Shown: piece by piece, positions 29,201 to 40,873 of the stretch
Layout of the letters: every line of letters begins with the position of its first letter
Numbering within the stretch: position 1 is the first letter of the stretch
Assembly (NCBI RefSeq): GCF_904849725.1
Contig: NC_058518.1
Span: 512,045,225-512,109,224, forward strand
From: Hordeum vulgare subsp. vulgare
Taxonomy: Eukaryota; Streptophyta; Magnoliopsida; Poales; Poaceae
Direction: 5' to 3'
Length of the DNA: 64,000 nt
Translations under genes and position numbers: made by a program
Notes under the pieces: model-generated
Database searches by the model: none
Told to the model about the DNA's origin: nothing
Seen by the model: only the letters and a program-made list of their open reading frames with translations

Positions 29201-31132
29201 CTAGCAGCAAAACAGACAACAACTAGCAATACGGCAAGCAGCGGCGGCGAGCCACAACAGCAGCTACAGCAGGCAAACGCATCAGCAACATGCATCAGCC
29301 GGCAACAGCAAAACGCAGCAGCGGCTAACGGCAGCAGGACAAAATCAGCAGCTACATCAACAGGGTCAGCAGCAGCAGGCAAAACGGCGCCGGCAATGCT
29401 AGCAACAGCAAGAAATGGCAGCGACACAACAGCGGACAGCAACAGCGACGGGCTGCAGCCGGCAGCAGCGACAGCAAGCAGGGCAGCAGCTCAGCGGCAA
29501 GCAACAGCAACAGCATGGCACAACAGCGAGATGCTCAGCAACAGCAGGCAGGAGGCTACACCACACGACACCAACAGCAAGCAAACGACAGCAACGCGAC
29601 ACATCTTGGGGAGGCGGCGCGGGGAATGCGCCCGGCTCTGACAGGGCGAGCTCGCGAGGGCGAGGCCGGTGAGAGGAGGCGACCCTGGCGGGGCGACGCC
29701 GACGAGAGGGCGCGGCGGCAGGGAACAGCAAGCCGGCGCGGACATGGGCTCGCGGCAGCTTGGCACCATGGCGAGGAGGAGGGAGGCCAGGGCGACGACG
29801 ACTGCTTGAGGCAGGAAGGGAGCACCAGAGCTAGCGGCCACCGGCGGGCTCGAGGCGGCGAGGCGCGGGCTGGCGGCGCGACCAGGGAGGCTACGCAGGG
29901 GGCGAGGCGAGGGAAGGAAGAAGGAAGGCGAGCTCGGCTCGGAGCTGGCAGCGAGGGAATGGCGGCGCGGCGAAGCGGGTGGAGCAGCTGAGGCCGGCGC
30001 GGGGCTGAGGGTGCTCTGGCGGCGGGGCGAGCCGGCGGGGCGCACGGTGACAGAGGCGAGGCGGCGGCCATGGCGCTGGGGGGGCGCCGGCGCTGCGACG
30101 CAGGGAGGCGAGCGGGGGAGAGGAAGCGGCGGCAGGTGGGCGGCGCAGGAGCTTGGGGCTAGGGCGGCATATTGGCGGCGGCAGGACGGGGCATGGCGGC
30201 GGAGGCGCGCGCAGAGGAGCTGCTGGCGCTGCGGGGAAGAGGAGGCGAGGGAGGAGGCGCTGGGACGGGAGCCACGAGGGGATGGGGGCGGCGCTAGGTC
30301 AGGGGAGAGGGCTGGCTGGGCCTCGGCCTGGCCGGTTGGGCCCCCTCTCTCTCTGACGTTTTTTTTAACTTTTGGGAAAAACCCTTAAAACAGAAATTTG
30401 TCAATAAGAAAGGTCTTTTCCAACGAAATAAAAACAAACTAAAAATAGTGTCTTTTACCCCTTTACAACAAACCCCAACTATAAATAGTTTGGGTTTTTT
30501 TTTAAAACCATAAAATGAAACCCCTTTTACGAATTAAAATAAAACCCTACTTAAAAGCATAAAAAAAATCAAAACCCTTTTAAAAAGAATTAAAATAAAG
30601 CTCTTTTAACAAGAAGATAAAAATAACCCCTTTTCAAAAGAATTTATTAAAACCTCTTTATTCAAAGAATAAACAAAAGCCTTTTAAAAGAGAAAATAAA
30701 ATGGGAGGGCTTTTAAAATGAAACAAATAGAGAGTAAAATTAAAACCTAAGGGTTGCCCCTACATTTAATAAAAGGACTTTTAAAAAGAAGACGAATATT
30801 TTGGAAGAGGGGTGAAGTTAGAAATCTTTAGCAAAACCACAAAACAACTTAGGAGGGGAGAGGAGGGGAGAAGGTTTAGGTCGGCGGTGCAACGGGGTTT
30901 AACGGTGGCTCTCTCGCTCCCTCTCTCATCGCGCCAACAAACGACGCCACTCACGAAACACTAACACCCAACAACACGAAGCAACAAGCCACACCGACAA
31001 AACACCGATGACATGATGCCATGCATGATGCGATGATGCAACTACATGACGATGCAACGAATAAAAACTAAACACACGACGAAAACGGAATAAAGGGGGA
31101 ATCTTCTGGAACGTCGGTCTCGGGCTGTCACA
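26211..31132 (-). repeat. 3' LTR of the LARD (4,922 bp)
   Basis: On the minus strand it begins TGTGACAGCCCGAGACCG (31132) and ends GCATCCTGGGCATGACA (26211). It contains AT-rich A-tract DNA (30370-30830), a very GC-rich island (29600-30350), a CAG/GCA-rich stretch (28980-29600) and mixed sequence below. By-eye comparison with the 5' LTR gives about 70 substitutions in 4.6 kb. Five bases before it are GAGCG; no partner duplication is available. The frames of 90-184 codons here are shared by both LTRs only because the LTRs are copies, and none resembles a known protein. Confidence 0.9.
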
Positions 31133-31145
31133 ACTCTCCCACACT
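31133..31145 (-). promoter_or_regulatory. Polypurine tract of the LARD
   Basis: The minus strand reads AGTGTGGGAGAGT directly before the TGTGACA start of the 3' LTR, the expected plus-strand primer for reverse transcription. Confidence 0.75.
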
Positions 31146-33750
31146 ACAAGAAGATCTCGCCCCGAGATCCAAGAATGAAAGGGGGAAGAGGATGAGAACG
31201 AACAAGAGGTAAAAATTTAGTCGCTTCTTTGACAAACGAGTGACACCCACGACCCTTGAAGGTTGCAAGGAGTTGAGGAATGACATGAGAAAGAAGCCAG
31301 AATTCACGGAAATTTTCGGCAGCACTTCGGTAGGAAAATGGGACAAAAAATTCGATAAGAAGAGATAATTACACAATATTCATAACAAACAACTAAATAG
31401 AGAAAGGGAACACCATGATCTTGAAAGAACAACAAGATTGACCCAAATGAGCATCATCACAATGCCTCCGGAACAATAGAATATGAACTAGCTCAAGCAG
31501 AAGAAGAGAATGAGGAAAAGAATGCCAACTATCATCACAATAGAATTGAAGAGCCTCCGGATAGAAGAATAGACGGAGTAGTTGGAAAACCAACAACGAA
31601 AGAACCAGATAGTAGTGGGCTTATGAAAATCATCTCAACAAATATGAGGTGACAAACAACCACTAAAAGAAACAAGGACGTATTGGGAGAAACAAGATAA
31701 GAACAATTCTTACACCAAAAGGATGCATTGAGAACTTGGATTAATGACAAGCACCATGATAGCAACAATCCATAGGAAAAGCTTTAGGTGAAATCCAAAC
31801 CAAGATAGCTCAATGAAGAAATCATGGGTTGCAGATATCTCATGATCAAGGAATTGGTGGGTTTAATTATCTCATTCTTGAAAGGAAATCTCTTCGAGGC
31901 TCCTACACTAACAAGAAGGCTATAATACCACCTCAAAGGATAAAGGAAGAACAATTGCATATACGAATGCAAGAGAAAGGATACTTGAGGTACTCCAACA
32001 AGAATCTTGAGGAACACATGAGAATGAATTGCAACCTTGATGAACCACCATGAAGAACCTCCGTATACAAAAGAATGATGCAAAGATATCAAGGTAGAAA
32101 TGAATAAGATTAAAGGCCTTGCAATGATATAGATGAAGCTTCACGAAGAGATACTGATAGACTTAGAACTTCGGAAAAGAAAGAAAAGCACTTGAGAAAA
32201 CAATTGATATCAAAAGCCACTCCGGAAGAAGAATTGAAATCTCTTGGAAGAAGGAAGAACAAGAATAAGAATTATGTTATGCTCATCCTTCATCAAGTTT
32301 AATTGATGACTAGCAAGGATTTAGCATACAACTTATTCCTCTTGAAAGAATCTTGAAGAGATAGAGAGATAAGCACCACTTGAGGCCTAATTGAAGGAAG
32401 CACCGGTAAGAATTCACAATTGAATGGGAACACCACGAATTAATGGAGAAACAAGAGAATGAAGAGCTCATGAGCCACCTGAGAGAAAAACTTGAACAAA
32501 GCCCGGAATAACCGAGAGACGAACGGAGAGGCAACAATGGAGAAGAATTGAGGATGAAAGCTGAAAGCTAAGAACGAAGAATCTTCTAAAATGATGGCCT
32601 TCGGAGGATCGAGAATGAAAACAACTCAGAAATGCACCGGATAGCAAGAAACAGATTCTCATGAATGGAAACAATTGAAAGGATAACAGAAGCTGAGATG
32701 ATATCTTCAAGAGAATGGACCAAGATTCGAGAGAAATACTCCTTCAGATTTGCAAACTGAGAATGATGACGAGAAACAACACCAAGAATACTGAGACACT
32801 CCGGAATAATGAAGAATGAAAGATTGAGCCAAAGACGAGAATAACTCCAAATTGAACTTGGAGAAAGAATATGACCGATGAAATTCATACTTATGTCATA
32901 GTTGAAAAGAATTAAGGACCTCCGGAAAAGATTAAAGAGCCAGGTAAGATCCTGGGAAGAACCTGTGGGTTATGGGCCCACTCAAAGAAAATCGCCGTTA
33001 GAAAAGATTGCTAGACCGAGAGATATTGCACCAGTACAAGAAAACTAGATGAGGTTAGCACCTCGAAATAAAAGAAGGAATTGAAAGCAAGAATTTCTGA
33101 GATAACTTCAGCACTCCGGATAGAATAGAGAGAAACGACAACAAGAAGATAGACTAATAAAAATTTCCAACCTAGGAAAGAATTACAAGGATGAAAGGAT
33201 ATGATGAACACGGATAGCTGAATTAAATTCACCGGAAAAGATGACAAGAATGAATAAAGATGAACACGAAGCTCCTGAGAATCTTCACAACGAATCACCG
33301 GGTAAGAGAGAAAAGAACAGACAGCGAAAGCACAATGAAAATAAAACTCCTCGATGAAAATTGAATCACTAAAGAAAAAGGGCGGGAGGGCGGGGAAAAA
33401 CAAAGACAACTTGGGACGGATGAGATGAACTCCGGAATAAGATGAGAGAATGATCTGCAAAAAAATTTGGAGAGGATAGAATTCACTAGAGAATCACACC
33501 GGTTGGAAAGAATTGATACGATGACTCCGGTTGACAAGAATTGATAAGGCAACTGATTGAACAAACGAATTAGCGCTCACATAAAAATATGAGAACACAA
33601 ATTAGTAAGGATCTGAAAACACCACTTGACATCGAAGCAACTGAATTACCATATCCAACAAAACAAAGGATGAGGCTTATGAAACAAGCCAGAACAAACT
33701 CGTGAGAAAGATTTCCGTTCGATATTTTCGTGGACAGGATCGCACGGGCA
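31146..33750 (-). other. LARD internal region, noncoding, with TCCGGAG motifs
   Basis: Purine-rich on the plus strand (many AAGAA, GAGAA and GAATGA runs). The motif CTCCGGA, often ACTCCGGAA or CCTCCGGA, recurs about ten times between 31460 and 33540. The longest frames (to 149 codons, minus) are Ser/Phe/Leu-rich and have no retroviral motifs. This is the part described in LARDs as conserved but noncoding. Confidence 0.7.
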
Positions 33751-33755
33751 CGATT

Positions 33756-35582
33756 TGTTGGAATTATGCCCTAGAGGCAATAATAAATGTATAGTTATTA
33801 TTATAATTCCTGTATCAAGATAATAGTTTATTATCCATGCTATAATTGTATTGAATGAAGACTCATTTACATGTGTGGATACATAGACGAAACACCGTCC
33901 CTAGCATGCCTCTAGTTGGCTAGCCAGTTAGTCAATGATAGTCAGTGTCTTCTGATTATGAACAAAGTGTTGTTGCTTGATAACTGGATCACGTCATTGG
34001 GAGAATCACGTGATGGACTAGACCCAAACTAATAGACGTAGCATATTGATCGTGTCATTTTGTTGCTACTGTTTTCTGCGTGTCAAGTATTTATTCCTAT
34101 GACCATGAGATCATATAACTCACTGACACCGGAGGAATGCTTTGTGTGTATCAAACGTCACAACGTAACTGGGTGACTATAAAGATGCTCTACAGGTATC
34201 TCCGAAGGTGTTAGTTAGTTGAGTTAGTATGGATCAAGACTGGGATTTGTCACTCCGTGTGACGGAGAGGTATCTCGGGGCCCACTCGGTAATACAACAT
34301 CACACACAAGCCTTGCAAGCAATGTAACTTAGTGTAAGTTGCGGGATCTTGTATTACGGAACGAGTAAAGAGACTTGCCGGCAAACGAGATTGAAATAGG
34401 TATGCGGATACTGACGATCGAATCTCGGGCAAGTAACATACCGAAGGACAAAGGGAATGACATACGGGATTATACGAATCCTTGGCACTAAGGTTCAAAC
34501 GATAAGATCTTCGTAGAATATGTAGGATCCAATATGGGCATCCAGGTCCCGCTGTTGGATATTGACCGAGGAGTCTCTCGGGTCATGTCTACATAGTTCT
34601 CGAACCCGCAGGGTCTGCACACTTAAGGTTCGACGTTGTTTTATGCGTATTTGAGTTATATGGTTGGTTACCGAATGTTGTTCGGAGTCCCGGATGAGAT
34701 CACGGACGTCACGAGGGTTTCCGGAATGGTCCGGAAACGAAGATTGATATATAGGATGACCTCATTTTATTACCGGAAGGTTTTTCGGAGTTACCGGGAA
34801 TGTACCGGGAATGACGAATGGGTTCCGGGAGTTCACCGGAGGGGGGCAACCCACTCCGGGGAAGCCCATAGGCATTTGGGGGGGTCACACCAGCCCTTAG
34901 TGGGCTGGTGGGACAGCCCACCAATCCCCTATGCGCCAAGAGAGAAAAATCAAAAGGAAAGAAAAAAAAGGAAGAAGTGGGAAGGGGGAAGGACTCCCTC
35001 GCACCAAACCAAGTAGGACTCGGTTTGGGGGGGGAGAGTCCTCCCCCCTGGCTCGGCCGGCCCCTTGGGGATCCGTTGGACCCCAAGGCAAGGTCCCCCT
35101 CCCTCCTCCTATATATATGGGGCTTTTAGGGCAGATTTGAGACGACTTTCTCACGGCTGCCCGACCACATACCTCCATAGTTTTTCCTCTAGATCATGTT
35201 TCTGCGGAGCTCGGGCGGAGCCCTGCTGAGACAAGGTCATCACCAACCTCCGGAGCGCCGTCACGCTGCCGGAGAACTCTTCTACCTCTCCGTCTCTCTT
35301 GCTGGATCAAGAAGGCCGAGATCATCGTCGAGCTGTACGTGTGCTGAACGCGGAGGTGCCGTCCGTTCGGTACTAGATCGTGGGACTGATCGCGGGATTG
35401 TTCGCGGGGCGGATCGAGGGACGTGAGGACGTTCCACTACATCAACCGCGTTCTCTAACGCTTCTGCTGTGCGATCTACAAGGGTACGTAGATCACTCAT
35501 CCCCTCTCGTAGATGGACATCACCATGATAGGTCTTCGTGCGCGTAGGAAATTTTTTGTTTCCCATGCGACGTTCCCCTACA
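33756..35582 (+). repeat. 5' LTR of the BARE/Angela element
   Basis: It begins TGTTGGAATTATGCCCTAG, the unmistakable BARE/Angela/WIS LTR start, and ends TTCCCCTACA. A TATATATAT promoter box is at 35110-35118, followed by the transcribed leader. Confidence 0.96.
35110..35118 (+). promoter_or_regulatory. TATA box in the 5' LTR of BARE/Angela
   Basis: TATATATAT is followed by GGGGCTTTTAGGGC. The position matches the downstream promoter known in BARE-1 LTRs; transcripts would start shortly after it. Confidence 0.7.
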
Positions 35583-35583
35583 G

Positions 35584-35597
35584 TGGCATCATGAGCT
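35584..35597 (+). promoter_or_regulatory. Primer-binding site of BARE/Angela
   Basis: TGGCATCATGAGCTAGG begins two bases after the LTR. It resembles the tRNA-iMet site TGGTATCAGAGC but deviates from it by one substitution and an inserted T. Confidence 0.7.
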
Positions 35598-36840
35598 AGG
35601 TTCATGCGTAGATGTCTTCTCGAGTAGAACACAAAAGGTTTTGTGGGCGGTGATGTGCGTTTTTCTGCCCTCCTTAGTCTTTTCTTGATTCCGCGGTATT
35701 GTTGGATTGAAGCGGCTTGGACCGACATTACTCGTACGCTTACGAGAGACTGGTTTCATCGTTACGAGTAACCCCCTTTGCTCAAAGATGACTGGCAAGT
35801 GACGGTTTCTCCAACTTTAGTTGAATCGGATTTGACCGAGGAGGTCCTTGGATGAGGTTAAATAGCAACTCATATATCTCCGTTGTGGTGTTTGCGTAAG
35901 TAAGATGCGATCCTACTAGATACCCTTGGTCACCACGTAAAACATGCAACAACAAAATTAGAGGACGTCTAACTTGTTTTTGCATGGTATGATTGTGATG
36001 TGATATGGCCAATGATGTGATGTGATATATTGGATGTATGAGATGATCATGTTGTAATAGAAATATCGACTTGCATGTCGATGGTACGGCAACCGGCAGG
36101 AGCCATAGGGTTATCTTTATACTAACATATTTGTGCTTGCAGATGCGTTTACTATTTTGCTAGGATGTAGCTTTAATAGTAATAGCATAAGTAGCACGAC
36201 AACCCCGATGGCAACACGTTGATGGATGATGATGTTGTGGCGCCGGTGACAAGAAGATCGTGCCGGTGCTTTGGTGATGGAGATCAAGAAGCACGTGATG
36301 ATGGCCATATCATGTCACTTATGAATTGCATGTGATGTTAATCCTTTTATGCACCTTATTTTGCTTAGAACGACGGTAGCATTATGAGGTGATCTCTCAC
36401 TAAAATTTCAAGACGAAATTGTGTTCTCCCCGACTGTGCACCGTTGCTACAGTTCGTCGTTTCGAGACACCACGTGATGATCGGGTGTGATAGACTCAAC
36501 GTTCACATACAACGGGTGCAAAACAGTTGCGCACGCGGAACACTCGGGTTAAGCTTGACGAGCCTAGCATGTGCAGACATGGCCTCGGAACACATGAGAC
36601 CGAAAGGTCGATCATGAATCATATAGTTGATATGATTAGCATAGGGATGCTTACCACTGAAACTACTCTCGACTCACGTGATGATCGGACTTGGGATAGT
36701 GTAAGTGGATCATGAACCACTCAAATGACTAGAGAGATGTACTTTTTGAGTGGGAGTTTAGCATATAATTTGATTAAGTTGAATTCTAATTATCTTGAAC
36801 ATAGTCTAAGTCCACTTTGAATATATTTGTGTTGTAGATC
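35598..36840 (+). other. Untranslated leader of BARE/Angela
   Basis: About 1.25 kb between the primer site and the gag ATG without a conserved frame. It is expected to hold the dimerisation and packaging signals. Several short upstream ATGs exist. Confidence 0.7.
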
Positions 36841-39800
36841 ATGGCTCACGCAAGTGTCATCCTGAATTTTAATACGTTCCTAGAGAAAGCTAAGTTGAAA
36901 GATGATGGAAGCAACTTTATAGACTGGGCTCGTAATCTTAAGCTAATCTTACAAGCTGGGAAGAAGAATTATGTCCTTAATGCTGCACTAGGAGATGAAC
37001 CACCCGCTACGGCTGATCAGGATGTTAAGAACGCTTGGTTAGCACGTAAGGAGGACTACTCAATAGTTCAATGTGCAGTCTTGTATGGCTTAGAACCGGG
37101 ACTTCAACGTCGCATTGAGCGACATGGAGCATTTGAGATGTTCCAGGAGTTGAAGTTTATCTTTCAGAAGAACGCCCGGATCGAGAGGTATGAGACCTCC
37201 GATAAAATCTATGCTTGCAAGATGGAGGAAAACTCATCTGTCAGTGAACATGTGCTCAAAATGTCTGGGTACTCAAACCGTCTAGCTGAACTGGGGATCG
37301 AACTCCCGCAAGAAGCTATCACTGACAGAATCCTTCAATCACTGCCGCCAAGCTATAAAGGCTTTGTGTTGAACTACAACATGCAAGGGATGAACAAGTC
37401 TCCCGGCGAGTTGTTTGCGATGCTGAAAGTCGCAGAGTCTGAACTCCGTAAAGAGCATCAAGTGTTGATGGTGAGCAAGACCACTAGTTTCAAGAGAAAC
37501 GGCAAAGGCAAGAAGGGCAATTCGAAGAAGAGCGGCAAGCCTGTTGCCAATCCGCCGAAGAAACCCAAGGCTGGACCTAAGCCTGAAACGGAGTGCTTCT
37601 ATTGCAAGGGTATGGGTCACTGGAAGCGCAATTGCCCCAAGTATCTGGCAGATAAGAAGGCGGGCAAAGAAAAATTAGGTATATTTGATATACATATTAT
37701 TGATGTGTACTTAACCGGCTCTCGTAGTAGTGCCTGGGTATTTGATACCGGTTCCGTTGCTCACATTTGCAACTCGAAGCAGGAACTGCGGAATAGACGA
37801 AGGCTGGCGAAAGACGAAGTGACGATGCGCGTAGGAAACGGTTCCAAGGTTGATGCAATCGCCGTCGGCACAGTGTCACTTCAGCTACCATCGGGATTAG
37901 TGATGAACTTAAATCATTGTTATTTAGTGCCTGCGTTGAGCATGAACATTATATCTGGATCTTGTTTATTGCGAGACGGTTACTCTTTTAAGTCTGAGAA
38001 TAATGGTTGTTCTATTTCTATGAGTAACATCTTTTATGGTCATGCACCGAATGTGAGAGGGTTGTTCATATTGAATCTTGATAGCGATACGCATATACAT
38101 AACATTGAGACCAAAAGAGTTAGAGTAAACAATGATAGCACCATATTTTTATGGCACTGCCGTTTGGGTCATATTGGTGTAAAGCTCATGAAGAAACTCC
38201 ATGCTGATGGACTTTTAGAGTCACTTGACTTTGATTCACTTGACACGTGCGAACCATGCCTCATGGGCAAGATGACTAAGACTCCGTTCTCCGGAACAAT
38301 GGAGCGTGCAAGTGACTTGTTGGAAATCATACATACCGATGTGTGTGGTCCAATGAGCGTGGAGGCACGCGGCGGATATCGTTATTTCCTCACCTTCACT
38401 GACGATTTAAGTAGATATGGTTATGTCTACTTAATGAAGCACAAGTCTAAAACGTTTGAAAAGTTCAAGCAATTTCAGAGTGAAGTAGAAAATCATCGTA
38501 ACAAGAAGATCAAGTTCCTACGGTCTGATCGTGGGGGTGAATATCTGAGTTTCGAGTTTGGTACTCACTTAAGACAATGTGGAATTGTTTCGCAGTTAAC
38601 ACCGCCTGGAACACCACAGCGTAATGGTGTGTCCGAACGTCGTAATCGTACTTTGTTAGAGATGGTGCGATCTATGATGTCTCTTACTGATTTGCCGTTA
38701 TCATTTTGGGGTTATGCATTAGAAACAGCTGCATTCACTTTAAATAGGGCACCATCAAAATCCGTTGAGACGACACCATACGAACTGTGGTATGGCAAAA
38801 GACCAAACTTGTCGTTTCTTAAAGTTTGGGGATGTGATGCTTATGTCAAAAAGCTTCAGCCTGAAAAGCTGGAACCCAAAGCGGAAAAGTGCGTCTTCAT
38901 AGGTTACCCAAAGGAGACAGTTGGGTACACCTTCTATCTCAAGTCCGAGGGCAAAGTGTTTGTTGCTAAAAACAGAACTTTTCTCGAGAAGGAGTTTCTC
39001 TCGAGAGAATTGAGTGGGAGGAAGATAGAACTTGACGAGGTTGTCGAACCTCTCATCCCTCTGGATGGTGGCGCAGGGCAAGGGGAAACCTCTGTCGTTG
39101 CTACACCGGTTGAGGAGGAAGTTAATGATGATGATCATGAAACTCCAGTTCAAGTTTCTGTTGAACCACGCAGGTCGACGAGATCACGCGCTGCTCCAGA
39201 GTGGTACGGTAATCCCGTCTTGTCAATCATGTTGTTAGACAACAATGAACCTGCGAATTATGAAGAAGCAATGGTGGGCCCAGATTCCAACAAATGGCTA
39301 GAAGCCATGAAGTCCGAGATAGGATCCATGTATGAGAACAAAGTGTGGACTTTGGAGATACTACCTGAAGGCCGCAAGGCTATTCAGAACAAATGGCTCT
39401 TTAAGAAGAAGACGGACGCTGACGGTAATGTGACCGTTTATAAAGCTCGACTTGTGGCAAAGGGTTTTTCACAAGTTCCAGGTGTTGACTACGATGACAC
39501 CTTCTCACCCGTAGCGATGCTTAAGTCTGTCAGAATCATGTTAGCAATAGCTGCATTTTTCGATTATGAAATCTGGCAGATGGATGTCAAAACGGCGTTC
39601 CTTAACGGTTTCCTTAAGGAAGAGTTGTATATGATGCAACCCGAAGGTTTTGTCGATCCTAAAAATGCTGACAAGGTGTGCAAGCTCCAGCGATCCATTT
39701 ATGGACTGGTGCAAGCATCTCGGAGTTGGAACAAGCGCTTTGATGAGGTGATCAAAGCATTTGGGTTTATACAAGTGGTTGGAGAATCTTGTATTTACAA

Positions 39801-40821
39801 GAAAGTGAGTGGGAGCTCTGTGGCGTTTCTAATATTATATGTGGATGACATATTACTGATTGGAAACAACGTAGAGCTTTTGGAGAGCATAAAAGGTTAC
39901 TTGAATAAAAGTTTCTCTATGAAGGACCTAGGAGAAGCTGCTTACATTCTAGGCATTAAGATCTATAGGGATAGATCAAAACGCCTGATAGGACTTTCAC
40001 AAAGCACATACCTTGATAAAGTTTTGAAGAGGTTCAAAATGGAACAGTCCAAGAAAGGGTTCTTGCCGGTGTTACAAGGTACGAGATTGAGTAAGACTCA
40101 GTGCCCAGCAACTGATGAAGATAGAGAGCATATGCGCTCCGTCCCCTATGCTTCAGCCGTAGGCTCTATCATGTATGCGATGCTGTGCACTAGACCGGAT
40201 GTTAGCCTGGCCATAAGTATGGCAGGTAGGTTCCAGAGTAATCCAGGAGTGGATCACTGGACGGCGGTCAAGAATATCCTGAAGTACCTGAAAAGGACTA
40301 AGGAGATGTTTCTCGTGTATGGAGGTGACGAAGAGCTCGCCATAAAAGGTTACGTCGATGCAAGCTTTTACACAGATCCGGACGACTCTAAGTCGCAAAC
40401 CGGATACGTATTTATTCTTAATGGGGGTGCAGTAAGCTGGTGCAGTTCCAAGCAAAGCGTCGTAGCAGATTCTACATGTGAAGCGGAGTACATGGCTGCC
40501 TCGGAGGCAGCTAAGGAGGGTGTCTGGATGAAGCAGTTCATGACGGATCTTGGAGTAGTGCCAAGTGCACTGGATCCAATAACCTTATTCTGTGACAACA
40601 CTGGTGCCATTGCCTTAGCAAAGGAACCAAGGTTTCACAAGAAGACCAGACACATCAAACGACGCTTCAACCTCATCCGCGACTACGTCGAGGAGGAGGA
40701 CGTAAATATATGCAAAGTGCACACGGATCTGAATGTAGCAGACCCGCTGACTAAACCTCTTCCACGGCCAAAACATGATCGACACCAGAACTGTATGGGT
40801 GTTAGATTTATTACAATGTAA
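36841..40821 (+). CDS. BARE/Angela gag-pol polyprotein, apparently intact (1,326 aa)
   Basis: A single frame from ATG 36841 (MAHASVILNFNTF) to TAA 40821. Order: gag; zinc knuckle CFYCKGMGHWKRNC (residues 252-265); aspartic protease with FDTGS (Asp 302); integrase with the HCRLGH...CEPC zinc region, D500 (HTDVCG), D563 (RSDRGGEY) and E599 (GVSERRN), i.e. D-D35-E; reverse transcriptase from NKWLFKKK with QMDVKTAFLNG and YVDD (1000-1003); and RNase H with DASF...SSKQ...CEAEYMA...DNTGA, ending DPLTKPLP. This is the copia order PR-IN-RT-RH. It has no stop or frameshift and all key catalytic residues, so it may be active. Length is close to the roughly 1,300 residues typical of BARE. Confidence 0.97.
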   Translation: MAHASVILNFNTFLEKAKLKDDGSNFIDWARNLKLILQAGKKNYVLNAALGDEPPATADQDVKNAWLARKEDYSIVQCAVLYGLEPGLQRRIERHGAFEMFQELKFIFQKNARIERYETSDKIYACKMEENSSVSEHVLKMSGYSNRLAELGIELPQEAITDRILQSLPPSYKGFVLNYNMQGMNKSPGELFAMLKVAESELRKEHQVLMVSKTTSFKRNGKGKKGNSKKSGKPVANPPKKPKAGPKPETECFYCKGMGHWKRNCPKYLADKKAGKEKLGIFDIHIIDVYLTGSRSSAWVFDTGSVAHICNSKQELRNRRRLAKDEVTMRVGNGSKVDAIAVGTVSLQLPSGLVMNLNHCYLVPALSMNIISGSCLLRDGYSFKSENNGCSISMSNIFYGHAPNVRGLFILNLDSDTHIHNIETKRVRVNNDSTIFLWHCRLGHIGVKLMKKLHADGLLESLDFDSLDTCEPCLMGKMTKTPFSGTMERASDLLEIIHTDVCGPMSVEARGGYRYFLTFTDDLSRYGYVYLMKHKSKTFEKFKQFQSEVENHRNKKIKFLRSDRGGEYLSFEFGTHLRQCGIVSQLTPPGTPQRNGVSERRNRTLLEMVRSMMSLTDLPLSFWGYALETAAFTLNRAPSKSVETTPYELWYGKRPNLSFLKVWGCDAYVKKLQPEKLEPKAEKCVFIGYPKETVGYTFYLKSEGKVFVAKNRTFLEKEFLSRELSGRKIELDEVVEPLIPLDGGAGQGETSVVATPVEEEVNDDDHETPVQVSVEPRRSTRSRAAPEWYGNPVLSIMLLDNNEPANYEEAMVGPDSNKWLEAMKSEIGSMYENKVWTLEILPEGRKAIQNKWLFKKKTDADGNVTVYKARLVAKGFSQVPGVDYDDTFSPVAMLKSVRIMLAIAAFFDYEIWQMDVKTAFLNGFLKEELYMMQPEGFVDPKNADKVCKLQRSIYGLVQASRSWNKRFDEVIKAFGFIQVVGESCIYKKVSGSSVAFLILYVDDILLIGNNVELLESIKGYLNKSFSMKDLGEAAYILGIKIYRDRSKRLIGLSQSTYLDKVLKRFKMEQSKKGFLPVLQGTRLSKTQCPATDEDREHMRSVPYASAVGSIMYAMLCTRPDVSLAISMAGRFQSNPGVDHWTAVKNILKYLKRTKEMFLVYGGDEELAIKGYVDASFYTDPDDSKSQTGYVFILNGGAVSWCSSKQSVVADSTCEAEYMAASEAAKEGVWMKQFMTDLGVVPSALDPITLFCDNTGAIALAKEPRFHKKTRHIKRRFNLIRDYVEEEDVNICKVHTDLNVADPLTKPLPRPKHDRHQNCMGVRFITM

Positions 40822-40862
40822 TTCACATGGTGATGTGAGGGCTAGATTATTCACTCTAGTGC

Positions 40863-40873
40863 AAGTGGGAGAC
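40863..40873 (+). promoter_or_regulatory. Polypurine tract of BARE/Angela
   Basis: AAGTGGGAGAC lies directly before the 3' LTR start TGTTGG at 40874. Confidence 0.85.

Noticed and set aside
29491..30045. 184-codon and overlapping 158/171-codon frames in the LARD LTR, present again at 46799-47353
   Set aside because: Open on several frames and both strands because of GC richness; recurrence reflects LTR duplication, not selection.
33011..33460. 149-codon minus-strand Ser/Phe/Leu-rich ORF in the LARD core, considered as an env-like membrane protein
   Set aside because: The hydrophobicity follows from the purine-rich complementary strand; there are no signal, cleavage or Cys patterns and no ATG context.
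34636..35426. ORFs of 75-148 codons in BARE/Angela LTRs, both strands
   Set aside because: LTR sequence with promoter and leader functions; the ORFs differ between the two LTRs by indels.
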